A stretch of DNA of 64,000 nucleotides from Coniferiporia sulphurascens (Eukaryota; Basidiomycota; Agaricomycetes; Hymenochaetales; Hymenochaetaceae). The notes under the pieces are model-generated. The model made no database searches. It was not told the origin of the DNA and worked only from the letters and a program-made list of their open reading frames with translations. The stretch spans positions 124,001 to 188,000 of the forward strand of contig NBBA01000004.1 of assembly GCA_002794785.1 (NCBI GenBank), in the 5' to 3' direction. Shown one piece after another: positions 21,701-33,525 of this stretch (the first letter of the stretch is position 1; each line of letters opens with the position of its first letter). Position numbers and translations under genes: made by a program.

Positions 21701-22139
21701 CAATGGAATGACACAAGAAGGCCATAAAGCAATATCCGGATATATATTCCAAATTGGAAATGCAACGACATCATGGTCTAGTAAAAAACAAGAATTAGTG
21801 TCATTATCAGTATGTGAAGCAGAATTACAAGCTTTAACTCATGGAGTAAAAGAAGCTATATGGCTAAGAAGACTGGTAGAAGAGGTACTGCAGACCTTGG
21901 ATACACCTACAAAAATATTATGCGATAATCAAGCAGCCATAACGATAGTAAATTCAACAGAACAAAAATATACACAACAAATGAAACATATTGATATATG
22001 AAAAGATTTTTTAAGAGATTATATAGAAAATGAAACTATATCAGTTTCATATATTCCAACTGGACAGCAAAAAGCTGATATCATGACGAAAGCACTAACG
22101 ATCGAATTAATCAAATGTTTTACAAGTCTACTCTGCCTA
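18745..22139 (+). pseudogene. Copia A pol (protease, integrase, RT, RNase H), stop-ridden
   Basis: The protease region carries DIINTGATIHLTP near 19150 (the usual D[ST]GA catalytic motif, here NTGA). The integrase has the HHCC-type text LFELHKKLGHISY and CTICIEA, then MDIWGP and DDATRW. RT follows with FAPVA, QALKQAG-like text and the RNase H block GYTDANGMTQEGHKAISGY. Stops in the pol frame include TAG near 19036 and TGA near 20035 (an expected AER arginine), 20361, 20487, 20847, 21108 and 21999. All the TGAs lie in otherwise conserved text, so the polyprotein is inactive by point decay rather than deletion. Confidence 0.85.
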
Positions 22140-22148
22140 GTAAAAGTT

Positions 22149-22158
22149 TGAAGGGGAG
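22149..22158 (+). other. Polypurine tract of copia A
   Basis: A purine run GAAGGGGAG lies immediately before the 3' LTR, the expected plus-strand primer. The same tract precedes the 3' LTR of copia B. Confidence 0.8.
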
Positions 22159-22415
22159 TATTAAATAAATATAACGAATGTACTAAATATAATGGATGGT
22201 CATATGAACAACAATCTTACTAAGTGAACGATAACACAATGATAACGCCATATGATAGGAGCTATGATAGTTATAGTATACATAGCTCACAGTAGATGTA
22301 TATAAGGAGAGCTGGTCTCTACTACGAAATACATTGGTTTACGCTGATAACCCACCTTTGCCTCAACTTCACCACTGCACCTCATTGTCTACCACAACGT
22401 GCATAGATTTTAAGA
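22159..22415 (+). repeat. 3' LTR of copia A
   Basis: 257 bp, the same length and ends as the 5' LTR with a small number of substitutions. It is followed by the ATTTC duplication. The minus-strand NACHT reading frame runs a few codons into it before a chance stop. Confidence 0.9.
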
Positions 22416-22420
22416 ATTTC

Positions 22421-24033
22421 TGAAGCAGATCTTGCACCAGCTGTGAGTCCACAGACTGGCCAGAATTAATGATATGATCCATCCAGTACAGGCAGCTATA
22501 TTGGAGATGAGGTAGAACATTCTCAGATATCCTTTTGTCAAGATCTGGGACTTGGTCATTTGGGATGCTTGATGACCACAATTTGCAAATGTTGAACTTC
22601 AAGTCTTTGATCATAATCCGCAAGCATCTTGTAGCCATCATGGAGTTTATAGAGGTTGGATCAACCCAATATGCTTTAGAGTGTGATTCCTCATTGACGA
22701 AGTCAAGAAAGGATGAGTGTAAGACATGGATAGCACCACCTCCTGAATTATCTCTATAAAGAACTGATTGCAGGCTGTTGATGATGGTAATGAGAGTATT
22801 TAGACTAAAGGTATGTTCTTGACTGGATAAGAAGTGAACAAATGCACTTTCTGGAAGTGGCCTATATTTGGCTGTACAGGCAATTATGCCAAGGACAGTT
22901 CTGATAATTTCAGTCTTCCTTTGCCCTCCAGTTGCACTGTCAATAACAGTGGTATACATGTTGAATAGCAAGGTCTCATGTGCTCCTCCTACTGATGATG
23001 ACAATATGTCCTCAATTGCTTCTTGCACGTCATCCTGTCCATTGATGTATTTGAAAACTATACTAATCCAAATATAGAGACCAGAAGCCTTTAAAGCAAG
23101 GGCCTCAATCTGGTCGTCTCTGATTTGGACACGGAGACTTCCTGCAAGGTGCCTCGTGTACCGTAAAATATCATGTTGTACTTGAGTATTGTCAACCCCA
23201 ATGCTAAGACTAAGATTATAGCACTTAGAAAAGACTTGTTGAAACTCTGCGAGAGGTCTGCTGGTAACGAAGACTTTAAGCCAGGGTACGACAACGGCCA
23301 TTTTGACTAGATACTCAGCAATCTGGAACCTGGGGCCTGGTTCGCCCTCGCATTCATCCAGAGCATCAATCACAACAATCAGAGGCTTTATTGGAGGTTC
23401 TGCGCCAGCAGCAGACATAGACTCAAGAGGCTGCTTAATTAGCAGTTCAAATTGCCACTGCACACCCTGAAACAGCCCCGGCTCATCCTTCCCCTCGATC
23501 ACAGAAAGTATATCCGTGCGGTATTTTCTATGCCACTTCGAGAAATGGTATGCCAAGGTGGGGAACATCTTCTTCGGGTTACGGCGTTCCTGGTCATCCC
23601 TCTTACAGAAGAAACACCCAAACAAACGCTGCTCGAACATATGAGCGACCGAGTTTGCAATAGAGCTCTTCCCCGATCCTGCCACGCCATGTAACCAGAA
23701 CAGCTTAGAGTCTGAGTCTACCCATTCCCTGACCAGTCCAAAAACCGACTCCCTCGTCCCTTCCAGACACCTTCCTTCCTCATCATAAAAAGCTCCCTTC
23801 GCGGGCTCCAATCGCTGGAGTTGGATGTCCTCCGTTTTGTCCTCTGCAAATAATAGGTTAACGACACAGCATCGCGCTTTGCATATTGGGTTACCTATTC
23901 TGTTAACAGCCATCCAGACCTCCATCTGAACACGTCGATCATACTTTTCCTTCAGCTTCCTGAATTCATCCTTTGCTAAGGAAATCTTGGCGTCATGATC
24001 AGAAAGCAGGTCGCCTAAGAGAACATTCAGCAT
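22421..24033 (-). pseudogene. NACHT NTPase part of the broken STAND gene
   Basis: About 540 codons, with a probable 51-bp intron near 23.85 kb (GTAACC to TTTGCAG) that keeps the frame: NRI then EDKTEDIQ. Walker A is GVAGSGKSSIAN and Walker B is VVIDALDEC. The NACHT sensor text FVTSRPLAEF is followed by the winged-helix-like region and VLHSSFLDFV. All NTPase motifs are intact, so the damage lies only downstream. The frame ends abruptly at the copia A 3' LTR after LVQDLLQKF. Confidence 0.9.
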
Positions 24034-25203
24034 CTAGAATTTCGCAAGCACTTGGGTATAGATTTACCCAGAAATCCATTGGATGAATACGTGATGATAA
24101 GCTTAGACGTCTTGCAGAATAGCTGGATCATCTCCTCAATGACCTGCTTGGTCCCGTCATTCCTCACGACATGAGGTGGGACATCCTTGACTGATGGCAT
24201 GAATGAAACCAAATCGCCCATGAACTCGACGGCTGTATCGTGACATTCCTGTTGAGATTTGCATTTCTGAAAGAGAAGTTAATACATGCGGCGAGAAGAT
24301 CGTTGACCACGTCACCTCATACAAAGAATTGACAACTATAACAGCGGCTGCAACGGCCGGATGCACCTGTATTGATTTAGAACGTAGGACGACTCGAAAA
24401 TTTTCAGAGACAAACTCACGTCCGATGCAAGGTCAGTAAACTTCATGAGAGCAGCCAAAATGTGACCAGCTTTGCTGAGGGATTCCAAAAAAACTTTCTT
24501 GTTCTTCAGCTGACCCTCCGCTTCCTTGAGTAGTAGGTCGGCGAATTCTTCAGTCTACGGGTTTGTCAGCACAGTCAGCACACGGACAAAATCATTATTC
24601 GCTTGCCGGTAATGCCCGCACGTATGTTAGTTTTACTCGGACATTTCCCTTCTCGTCTACAACGGGGTAAGTCATCAAGAGAAATATGTCATTAGTAAGT
24701 ATGCACACCTGGGGTTGAGAATATCTCGCTTTCGACAACGCGCGACGATGAAATATTGAAGACCGCGTAAGCCTTTTTGCGCTTAAAGCATTTGCGGATT
24801 TGCGGTCCTTGGACTGTGACATTGATTTCGGTAGACACGTCAACGTGACTGGTAGAATAAGTACGCGAGCAAGAAATCTATGAGTATAGCACTTACAGAT
24901 AGTTCTCTAGGACCCAGTGAACAGGATCATCCCTCTCGAACAAGTCGGATTTACGCAGGATGCTGCCCGCCGTCAATTTGACGGAAACCGGATAGCGCGG
25001 ACGATTGCCTATAAATTCGATATCGATTCCTTGGAATATAGACAAAATTTAATGCCAAGTCCTAGTCAGAGTGATTCTGCGTTACCTTTGAGGTGCAGAA
25101 ACCTATGAACGCGCATAATCAAACTTATAATGAATATCAAGGTACGGATCGGCACATATACTCACTGCTGAACGATCTCTGGGATATTCTCCGGCTGAGA
25201 CAT

Positions 25204-26901
25204 GTTTGTTTCTTACGAGTGGTTTACTGCGATTTGCGATGATTGCGAGCTGTGAGCGAGACGATGGTGGTCAAGAGCGAGCAGCGAGCGTGGTGGCCTC
25301 GAGGTCTGAATGTCACGAGTCACGGCATCAGTGTTGTGACTACTTCCTGTTACGGTGTCGCGCTTCAGCACGATCGAACGTCTGCTCTCGCGTCTTCAGT
25401 GGTCTGTGGCAGCCTCCAGAACGAGCTCTACATGCACGAATTTGTGTAGTGAGTCAATTTATTGCACATTTACCCCCCATGAACGTGTTGACGTGTCGCG
25501 GCTCCAAGAACCTTCGAGTTACTCGTACGCCTTGCCACCGACTTCTTCACCATGGTTGGCAGGTTGTAACGGGTACCACTACACCCTTCCTTGCTCGTAC
25601 TGATGATACCACTCAGACTTGCTAGCTGCTCCAAACCTGTACCGATACTGCCGCTATCCCACTGAAACGAGCTTTCTATCTGTACTTTTCACGGCGCTGG
25701 TCCCAGTGTCGAGCCCGGTCCAGTCCTCAGCTACTTGCGTGACAGTCGCCAATGCTGAGCCTGAAGATAGAAGATCCTTAGACCTTGGTTGACGATCGCT
25801 TGGCCGAGGTCCAAATGTCTAGATGGCACGAGCCCGAAAACTTTTGTATGTCTGTTATTACATACGCGCCTTTGCAGCGGAATTACAATGGGAGCTGTGT
25901 CTGGTTGAGCATCTAACTTTGGATGACTGCAGTATTGGTTACTGGATCTGGCGACCCGTGGTACATCGACCACTTACCCCCGAGCTGCAGAACTACGGCA
26001 GTATCGGCGCACGATGGCGACCTAACTGACCATGACGTCGGGAGCCGAGTCGTATAAAGAACGAATGTTCATGATAGACACGCTACTGGACGCGAAGCGC
26101 TCGAATGAGTGCATTATAGTAATGGAGCCAGTGTCGTACAAACAGTTGGATAAGCGGCTTAGCTTGAAATGGCTCGAAAGACTTTGACGGATGCGCACAA
26201 GAGGATTGGAACAACGCACACATAGACTCATATCTCGAAAAAATTTCCCGGAACCTTCGCGCTATATTCATCTACGAAAAGACATGCAAGTACTTTTTTT
26301 ATCTAGTCCCCTTATTGTCGTTCTCACTGTCTATATCTAGAGTACAAACAAACCGGTGTCCCGGCGAAAGTCGAAACAGCGTCGAAACAGTGGGCATAAT
26401 CGATGTCGACTAAGCCGAAATTCCGGAGCCCCCGGCCTCAGCCCGTGTGAGCAAGTGCCGATGATACCTTTATTCCTTGTCCCGAGATTTCTTCTGTCCG
26501 TTCACCTCTTGTTCACCACCTGCCTGTGTTTCGAGCGCAAGAGAATAAAAGATTGCCGCACTTCATGAAGCAGATTCATTCGCTCTGGAGCATGCTGACG
26601 GGCTCGACAGGAAGATGTTCCTTTCATCCGACCTGAGTCCCGGGAGATGAACAGCGGATGGAAAAGCGAGCGAAGTGCGCGCACGCTCTGAGTCGCCCTC
26701 CTTTTTTCCGAGCCGTCGGACTTCAATGAACATCCAATCCCCTCCCAAGCGTTCGCGCGAGTTTCGCTTCAGCGCTGATCCGAGCAGGAAATCTCAGTCT
26801 GTTGCCAGAGGAGAAGGGAAACGGGCGAAAATGATCAGGCATGGACCCTTACGGCAAGAGGCATCACTTCCATCGCATGTGGAACAAGGAGGCCAACCTG
26901 G
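25204..26901. other. Intergenic region, no supported gene
   Basis: Upstream of the STAND gene start (25203) and downstream of paralog B (ends 26902). Only short overlapping ORFs without motifs or splice partners were seen. Confidence 0.4.
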
Positions 26902-27837
26902 CTAGAGTTCCAAGCAGATGCGAATGCAGTGTGTAAGGGGAATGCGTAAGGTGGAGGGCCCAGGATGGGGAAGGCGGCTCGTTTGCCTGCAGGGATGTGC
27001 GGGGACGGCCGCGGGTTGGTGCGGGCGCATAGTGGGAAGTCTGAGCGTGGTGGGAGCGGGTGAGTGTTGGTGATCTACTGGAGTGTAGCTTGGTCGAGGG
27101 GCAGGAATTGGTGGTGCGACGTCGCGGAGTCCTGTGTCTTTACACCCTTTGCTTTCAACCATAGCGAGGTCCGTCCTCAAGTCTGCATTGTCATCAAACT
27201 CGGCATTGGCGTCAATGTCACCCTCAAGATCTCCGTCCATGTCCATGTCGTCGTCCGTACCGCAGACGAACATCTCGAGTTCTCGCGTCGCGCTCAGTGC
27301 ATCCTGTACACCCACTCGCACTTTCATCTGTACTATTTCTCTCTCTCCTCCCTCTATCTTCGTCGCATTCGTGTCGACCTCAACCAAGCGCGAACTCGTC
27401 GCACGGGCGAATGCTTCGAGGTCAGCGCGGCCAGCGGGTGTTGCGCGGAGGTGTGTCTCGAGCGCTGCGCGACGGAGGCACTTACGAGGCTTGTTGTGCG
27501 CACGGCGACGCGGGTGGGCTACGACTTCTCCTCTTCCCCCTTCCCCATCGTCACTGTCCAAACTAGTACACCGGGGGTTCAGCGGCGATCGCCTATGCGA
27601 TACGCGAAGTGCTGGAAGCGCACAAACAGGCATTGGGCCCGAACGATATGCGAGTCTCTCGAAAATGGCGGGTGTGCGCTTGAGCGGGTGCACGAAAATA
27701 GGCGCTCCGTCGTTCGTGTAGAGCAGTCGCGGGCAAGGTGTTGGCACTGGTGTGGCAACGCGCGCAGAGTAGTGCGGGCGGAGGGGCTTGAACCCACTTG
27801 GCGTCGGCATCGTTATCGTGGACGTGGAGGCGTACAT
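26902..27837 (-). CDS. Unknown protein, paralog B of a two-member family
   Basis: 311 residues from the methionine at 27837, chosen because similarity with paralog A (4856-5920, +) starts there. Conserved blocks: MYASTS, PSGFKPLRPHYS, LLYTNDGAPIFVH, CLRRAALETHLRATPAG, EGGEREIV, GVQDALSATREL and an acidic CGTDDDMDMDGD run. The C-terminal third is Pro/His/Thr-rich and not conserved. An in-frame region upstream (to 28086) is open but unlike paralog A. No domain is recognised. Retention of the ordered blocks, with divergence in the tails, suggests a real but fast-evolving family. Confidence 0.6.
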   Translation of the reverse strand: MYASTSTITMPTPSGFKPLRPHYSARVATPVPTPCPRLLYTNDGAPIFVHPLKRTPAIFERLAYRSGPMPVCALPALRVSHRRSPLNPRCTSLDSDDGEGGRGEVVAHPRRRAHNKPRKCLRRAALETHLRATPAGRADLEAFARATSSRLVEVDTNATKIEGGEREIVQMKVRVGVQDALSATRELEMFVCGTDDDMDMDGDLEGDIDANAEFDDNADLRTDLAMVESKGCKDTGLRDVAPPIPAPRPSYTPVDHQHSPAPTTLRLPTMRPHQPAAVPAHPCRQTSRLPHPGPSTLRIPLTHCIRICLEL

Positions 27838-29907
27838 TGCTTCAATGGGTGCGGATGAAGGTCTGGGTGAGTGGACCCTTCGTCTCTTAACACGGAGAAA
27901 CGAGAGAATGAAGACGAGGGGAGGGGACGCTTCTGGCGCATGGTGCAGTATTTGTATGCATTTCGAAGATGAAGAGAGTAGCGCGGCAGAAGGTTCGCCG
28001 TTCGGGTGTTTTACCAACATTCTGTCAGTGCTTCGATGTGGCCCCACGGTCCCGCGTTTCGTCCCCATCCGTGTTTGACCTCTCAAGTTGAAGTGATTGC
28101 CCTGTCATGTTTTTATCTTCTTTCTCTCTTTCACTCACTCTCTTCTCTAATCTTTCCTTACTCATTGGCACTTCAGTATTTCAGCGCGATGCAAAGGACA
28201 AAGTACACTGAACAACTTAAAGTTGAAGCCTTGTAGCATACTGTACTCTCGCGCACGTGATGCATCGAAGACACTCACTGCTGATGGCCGATACGCTAAC
28301 AAGCGCGAAAGAAGTGATGGCTATCGCTTCGGTTACGGCACCTGAGCTCTTGACTCTTCTGGTTGCCAATCGCTGTCTGCTTCTTTCTCATGTTCAACGC
28401 TTGTGCCATGCATACCCTTGTGACATCCTCGTCTTCTAGGTCATTGACATTGATCGTGATCATTGCTCGTGCTTCTTTGCTCTTCTCGTTTTCTTTTCTC
28501 TCTCTCATCATTCCTATTTGCTATCTTTGAAAACGAATAACCTTCAGAAGTGATCTTCTCAGGTCACGGTGGTTCTTCTCGACTTGCATCGAATGCACAT
28601 GCAAAGTCGCCAATGCCGCGAAGGCTTTATTTAGCGCATTGCTCAGATGACCTCTTTAACTGGCTGCTGAGCTGGCTACAGGCGGCGCGTACTTATCGTA
28701 TAGTGGAGCTCCACACATGCTCAGGTATCCGTACCGAACACCGGCTTTCTCTCTTCTCTTCTGTTCTCTTTGTACGCGCAGAATTCTTCATACGTAGTTA
28801 GTGACAAGAGCTTGCATTCGTGGATCCGATCTGCACAGTTGAAGTGGTCCCTACGCGAACCGGGTTATCCCCATACTTGTCTCGCCCTCGCCCTCGCTCG
28901 CCCCTCACCAGCGTTGTGCATCCCTGTGTGATTGCCTAGCCAGCAAGGAAAGGGATGAGGTGCAGGAATTCCCAATATTGGAAGGAGGCTCCCATTCTGG
29001 ACATTATCACGTAAGCCGTGTGCAAACATGACCCAATATTCTAAATCAGGTTATCTTGACGGTAATTCCCGCAGCGCGCATCCCTGCTGCGTGGCCGGGA
29101 CGCACAACACCGGCCCTCACCCTCGTACTCGCATCAAGTTTGAGATGTCGCCCAACTAGCCCGTCTCCGTCGGGAGCGAAGGATTTCTTCAAGTCCAGGG
29201 GCGCCGGAGAAAGAGTACGTACTTTGCTATTTCCCCCCCAGTCACTCGAGTTCCCACTCGTATACACACAAAAATAATGTATTCGGCAGCAGTAGCAACG
29301 GTAGCAGTAGTAGCTTTCAATGCAAATGCAATGTGCGACAGTGTACGTGAGACAGGAGGGGAGGGAGGAAAAGAAAACAGAATAAAAACAGGGGGCAGGC
29401 GGACAGGGACAGACAACAGAAAGAAGAGAGACGGAAAGAAAGCAATCAAGAACATAAGCGCGATGAGAGAGAGGAGACGGGGAGACAGCGAGGAGCGAGT
29501 CCGGGAGGTATTCAGCTAGATATAATTAGAAGAGACGGAAAGACGGAGAGAGGAGAGTGAGTAAAGAAAAGAGAAGAAAGAAAGAAAGAAAAGACAATGC
29601 ATGGAGAGCGATTTGACAGAGATGATGTGAGGTTGGTTCTACAAGAAAGAAAAAAGTGGTTTACACACGCGCGCGTGCATATACATATATATATACATAA
29701 ATTGGTCGTTAAGTCGTCGTGCCGGTTTGAGTGGATTTTGGACTGGGATGAGCAGGGATTGAGTGAGGGAGTTCAGAGTTAAGGTGATAAGCCCGAACCG
29801 GGGCCAGTCAGGATTAGATATCTAGCTAGGATCAAGGCGATAAGCATAGACCAGCCAAACGGGTAAGAAGCAAGTTCGGGCCGTAGCTGTCCCACACGAA
29901 CGTGCGA
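27838..29907. other. Intergenic region with purine-rich tract
   Basis: No supported gene. At about 29350-29600 the plus strand is strongly purine-rich (GAAAGAAAGAAAGAAAAG near 29580), followed by an alternating ATACATATATATATACAT near 29679. These are simple-sequence DNA on the 3' side of the next gene. Confidence 0.5.
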
Positions 29908-32900
29908 TCAAGCTTCGGCATTTCCAAGAGCGCCAGTTACCGGCGCCTCCGCGCCGAAGACGTTCGTGAACTCGCTCGTCCCAGACACGGGCGGCACAGA
30001 TACAGGGGCGGGAGCGAAGTGCTCGAGCATGCCCAGCAAGCCCGATTCCATTGCACCAGGATCTACGCTCACGCCCACGCCCATGCTTGAGGCCATGTTG
30101 GTTCCGATGCCGACACCGGGAGACGGAGCGGGCACCGCTGCAGCTGCCGCCTCGCCGAATCCAAAATCCTGACCCACGCCCATCCCGACCCCCACTCCGA
30201 TACCAAGCCCAAGCCCGAGTCCAACATTGCTGCCAACGCCAACACCCGTGCCCATCCCCACACCGACACCGAACTCGAATCCAAGCATTCCGAACAGCAT
30301 GTTATCTGGAAGCGGTTGCATCTGCATTTGCATCTGTCCTGCGTCTTGCATTGAATGTAGCGCCGTGGGTAGTACATTCAGTTGTGACTGTACTGGTGCC
30401 TGCTCGAGTACATGATTAGCACCCGTTTGCTCCACTGTCCTCGCCGCGTTTAGCCATGTGGCGCGTCTCCTATCACCGCCAGGCGTCCCGAGGCCACGTA
30501 CAGGCTGCAACGGTTCGCGCAGGCACAGTGCTGGGAGATGACTCAGCCGGGGAAGCGGCAGATACGCGTAGGCATTCGGATTCGCATACGGTGGAGGAAC
30601 AGAGTCCACAGGGGAAAACGACGGTGGCAAAATCGAAGGTGATGGCGGCGGAGGCGGTGACAACTGGAGTAGCGGCGAAGGAGGCGAAGCGCTAAACGTA
30701 AACTCACGCCCGCGTACATCGTCCCCGTTCCCAGGCGCTGGCGTGACATCGAGCTGAAAGGATGATTCACCTTCCTTCCCTCCTTCCCCCTCACCTTCCC
30801 CATCCTCGTCCGCATCCTCATCACTATCTCCCTCCCCATTCCCATCCTCTCCGAGCGATTCAGTGTCCATATCCAAATCCATATCCAAGTCCATTGCAAT
30901 ATCCGCCTCCACATCAGGGCCCAAATCCACATCCAAGTCGTCCCATTCCTCATCTTCAATACCCATAATCCCGTCCAATCCTTCCTCATCTTCGTCTCCT
31001 TGCTCACCAATATCGGAGCCCTCAAGGCCCCCGGTCCGTGCACCTGCTTCAGCAGAGGCAAGCCCCGCTGCGAAGCCTTCATATTCAAGATCAAGCTCGT
31101 ACTCTCCATCCGCATCAAGATCATGGTCCTCGACATGTTGGGTCGTAGAAGCGGACACGCTTAGCGAAACAGAAGTGGCAGGTGACGAAGCGATGGGAAA
31201 AGATACAGAAAAAGAGGCACCCCGTGAGGTCGCAGCAGCCGCTTCCGCCGCAATGACTGCCCTCACGACATCCACGCCGAAAATCTGGCATCTGTACCAA
31301 GACAAATGCGTCAATATTCATCTCAAAACGTTCAGAACCAAAGGAATAAAAAAGCTCCGAGGAAATTAAAAAAGTATTAAACTCACGACTGCTCAACGCG
31401 GCTCAAACTCGCCCATTTCCACACAGGTAGCTCCATACGATGGTCCGCATGGCGCATATGCCAGCGCTGCAGATGCTGCTTCGGGAACACTGGAAGCTGC
31501 TGTTGCAACTGAGGCTGCGGCTGGACCATGTCGCTAGTCTCAAGAGGAGCACTAACCACGCCATCAGTGGGCGTATCAACTGGAGCAGGTTCGGAGACGA
31601 CATCCATATCAGACGAAGAAACGTTGATGGGAGCAGATACAGAGACGGGAGCGAGTACACTTGATACACGCAGCCTGGTCGGCCGGCGAGGCGCGTACCG
31701 ATACAAGCACGCATATGGATGGGGAGCAACATAGCTGGTCACAAGCTCCAACTCCTCCTCGTTCTCCCGTTCTTTTAGAGCAGTAGCAACCCACTTCTTC
31801 ACAACTCGCCGTTCCCTCTTGTGCCAACGCCCTACACGAGTCGCCTTCTGACGTGCTGCAATCCGTGCAGGAAGACCCTGATCGAGCAATCGTCGCAGAG
31901 TATCCGCACGTCCGATGTCACGCGATCCACACAGACGCGTGCTTAGCTGCGCGGCAGACTGACGCCTCGCAATCGCTGCACCAAGTCCATGCCCAAGTAG
32001 AGCTATAAGCGCACGCACGCGCGTAGGATTCAGAGAGAGCGTACGATGCAGGCGCGCATAGAGTGCCTGTCGCTGGTGAATTCGTGCACCAAGGTTGTCA
32101 GAGAGTAACGCAGTAAGAATCGGAGCGTACTCGGGACGAAGGTGCACATGAGAATTTGCGGGCGCTGTAGTTTTGGGAAGCGGGGGAAACAGAGGAAACC
32201 TCGCCCGTGGATGCGGATATACGAAAAGAAGACGTACGGGGCGGGTGCCGCGCTCGGGATAGGGTCGCGGAGGGTCAATGACAACAATTGGGTTCGCGGA
32301 GCAGCGCGCGATCGTAGCGTACGCAGGAAATAATGGTACAGGAATGGCATCTTGCAGTTGTGCCATATCACCCTCCGGCTCCGCGTCCGTGAGCTCCGAA
32401 AGTGTGCTGAGCGTCGATACGGGGCTTAGCGGTGGGCTCGGTGCGAAGTCCCGCTCATTCTTTGCGGGGACCACGGACACATGTCCGTCGACGAGTGTCT
32501 CATCCGAAGCATCGCTGTCCGCCTCGACCGACACGCGGGGCGGCGCCGGCATATCGTCGACGCCATCAAGCCTGGTTGCAGATATCCTGGCACGTTTCTT
32601 CACAGGCGAGCGCTGGACGACGGGCTGATTTCGTGGTTGAGTGGAGCCTGAGTCACAGTGCAATCGATCGTGAGAGACTTGAACAACGAGAGCGAAGAAG
32701 GGAAAAACAACGACGCACCATTCAGCAGGGCCCCTCGCCAGTGTGCAAGGACGGCCTCGGGTACCACGTCAGGAGCGGAGAGGCGCTTGCGCTTGTTCTC
32801 AAGACGGGCGCTGTGCCTAGGCCGGTCGACGTCGTCGACGACATCGACAGGGGGCTCGCGCTCGGGCGCACTGCGCCGCCGCTTTCGGGGAGCGGCGAGG

Positions 32901-33288
32901 CTATTCGCCAGCGCGCGCTTTCTGGGGCGCTGTGCAGCGTCGCCAAGGGGCTCGGTGATTTCGTTGGCGCCGGGGGAGTCCGGCGACTTGCGTTTTGCGA
33001 GGAGACGGCCGCTCTTGCGCGGCGGGCCGGGGACGGGAGACACCACAGCCGGCGTGGATGGTCTGTTGCGGGAGGGAGAAGTGAAGGAAGATGGCGATGA
33101 TGCGGTGGATGGGTGCTGCGGAGAGAGAAATCTGCGTGATCTGCGAGAGGGGACGGGGACGGGGGCGGGGACGCCGAGCGACGCCGAGTGCGGGGGCGGG
33201 CGTGCGGGCGACGAGCGGGATGTCGGCCTGTGTGATAAGAACGGGAGTTAGTGGCCGGGAGACAGCGAGAAAGGGAGAGGAAATACAT
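29908..33288 (-). CDS. Large low-complexity protein, four exons, unknown function
   Basis: Model: exon 1 supplies only AT of the start codon (33288-33287). The others are 33227-32719, 32647-31387 and 31291-29908. Introns are GTATTT...CACAG (59 bp), GTGCGT...CTCAG (71 bp) and GTGAGT...TACAG (95 bp). The total of 3156 nt gives 1051 residues with all phases consistent. The N-terminal part is Ser/Pro/Arg-rich with a basic KRKRLSAPD nuclear-signal-like stretch. The middle (31.4-32.6 kb) has Arg/Ala-rich helical text around LLGHGLGAAIARRQ and WHKRERRVVKKWV. The last exon is acidic (Asp/Glu runs, about 30.8-31.1 kb), then Gly/Val/Met-rich (GVGVGMG repeats, about 30.15-30.3 kb). No known domain is seen. 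A nuclear regulatory role is only a guess from basic and acidic segments. Confidence 0.6.
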
Positions 33289-33525
33289 TTTTGCTTGACG
33301 GAAGCTAAGGCGGGAAAGAGGGCGATACGGATAGGAATGGATGGCGAACCCCCATCAGCGGAGTCTGGCGGACTCTTAATTATCTACCTCGGCATCTCCC
33401 CGGCACGCCTTAAGTTCGCACCCGTTGTCCGCCGTCCGCGTCCGGCCGAGGTAAGCGCGGCCCGCCAATCGCGGCGCGTACGGGAGATTTCAAAATATAC
33501 ATATATTGCACTACAGACACATAAA

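Larger units (their letters stand above)
16410..22415 (+). mobile_element. Ty1/copia retrotransposon, family A, full length, decayed
   Basis: A 6006-bp element with 257-bp LTRs (16410-16666 and 22159-22415) and a 5-bp target duplication ATTTC (16405-16409 and 22416-22420). Its order is LTR, half-tRNA-iMet primer site, a nested solo LTR of family C (16803-17363), gag, zinc knuckle, protease, integrase, reverse transcriptase, RNase H, polypurine tract, LTR; integrase before reverse transcriptase is the copia order. Several premature TGA codons make it non-autonomous. It lies inside the STAND gene on the opposite strand. Confidence 0.95.
14747..25203 (-). pseudogene. NACHT-WD40 STAND (NLR-like) gene broken by three LTR insertions
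   Basis: Fungal STAND proteins act as intracellular sensors in self/non-self recognition. Starting at ATG 25203, short exons encode an N-terminal region that resembles a C2 domain (VKLTAGSILRKSDLFERDDP, about 25.0 kb; inference). A helical region at 24.5-24.05 kb follows (HPAVAAAVIVVNSLYEKC). The NACHT exon (24033-22421) has Walker A GVAGSGKSS and Walker B LIVVIDALDEC. The C-terminal linker (16404-16034) and four WD40 repeats with SPDGRHIVSGS and DNTLRIWD signatures (15484-14747) are separated from it by copia A, a solo LTR-A and a solo LTR-B. Each insertion has a 5-bp duplication, and removing insert plus one duplicate rejoins the frame. The join between the helical exon and the NACHT exon near 24.04 kb is not resolved. 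As it stands the gene cannot encode the full protein unless the 6 kb insert is spliced out. Confidence 0.85.

Noticed and set aside
18649..22001. TGA read as tryptophan (alternative code)
   Set aside because: The positions affected are conserved arginines (for example AER in integrase), and intact host genes here use TGA as stop; CpG decay is simpler.
33286..33288. Unspliced ORF of 188 codons starting at ATG 33288 on the minus strand
   Set aside because: Ends at 32722 without joining the long downstream frame; splicing 33228-33286 gives a frame that continues through all later exons.
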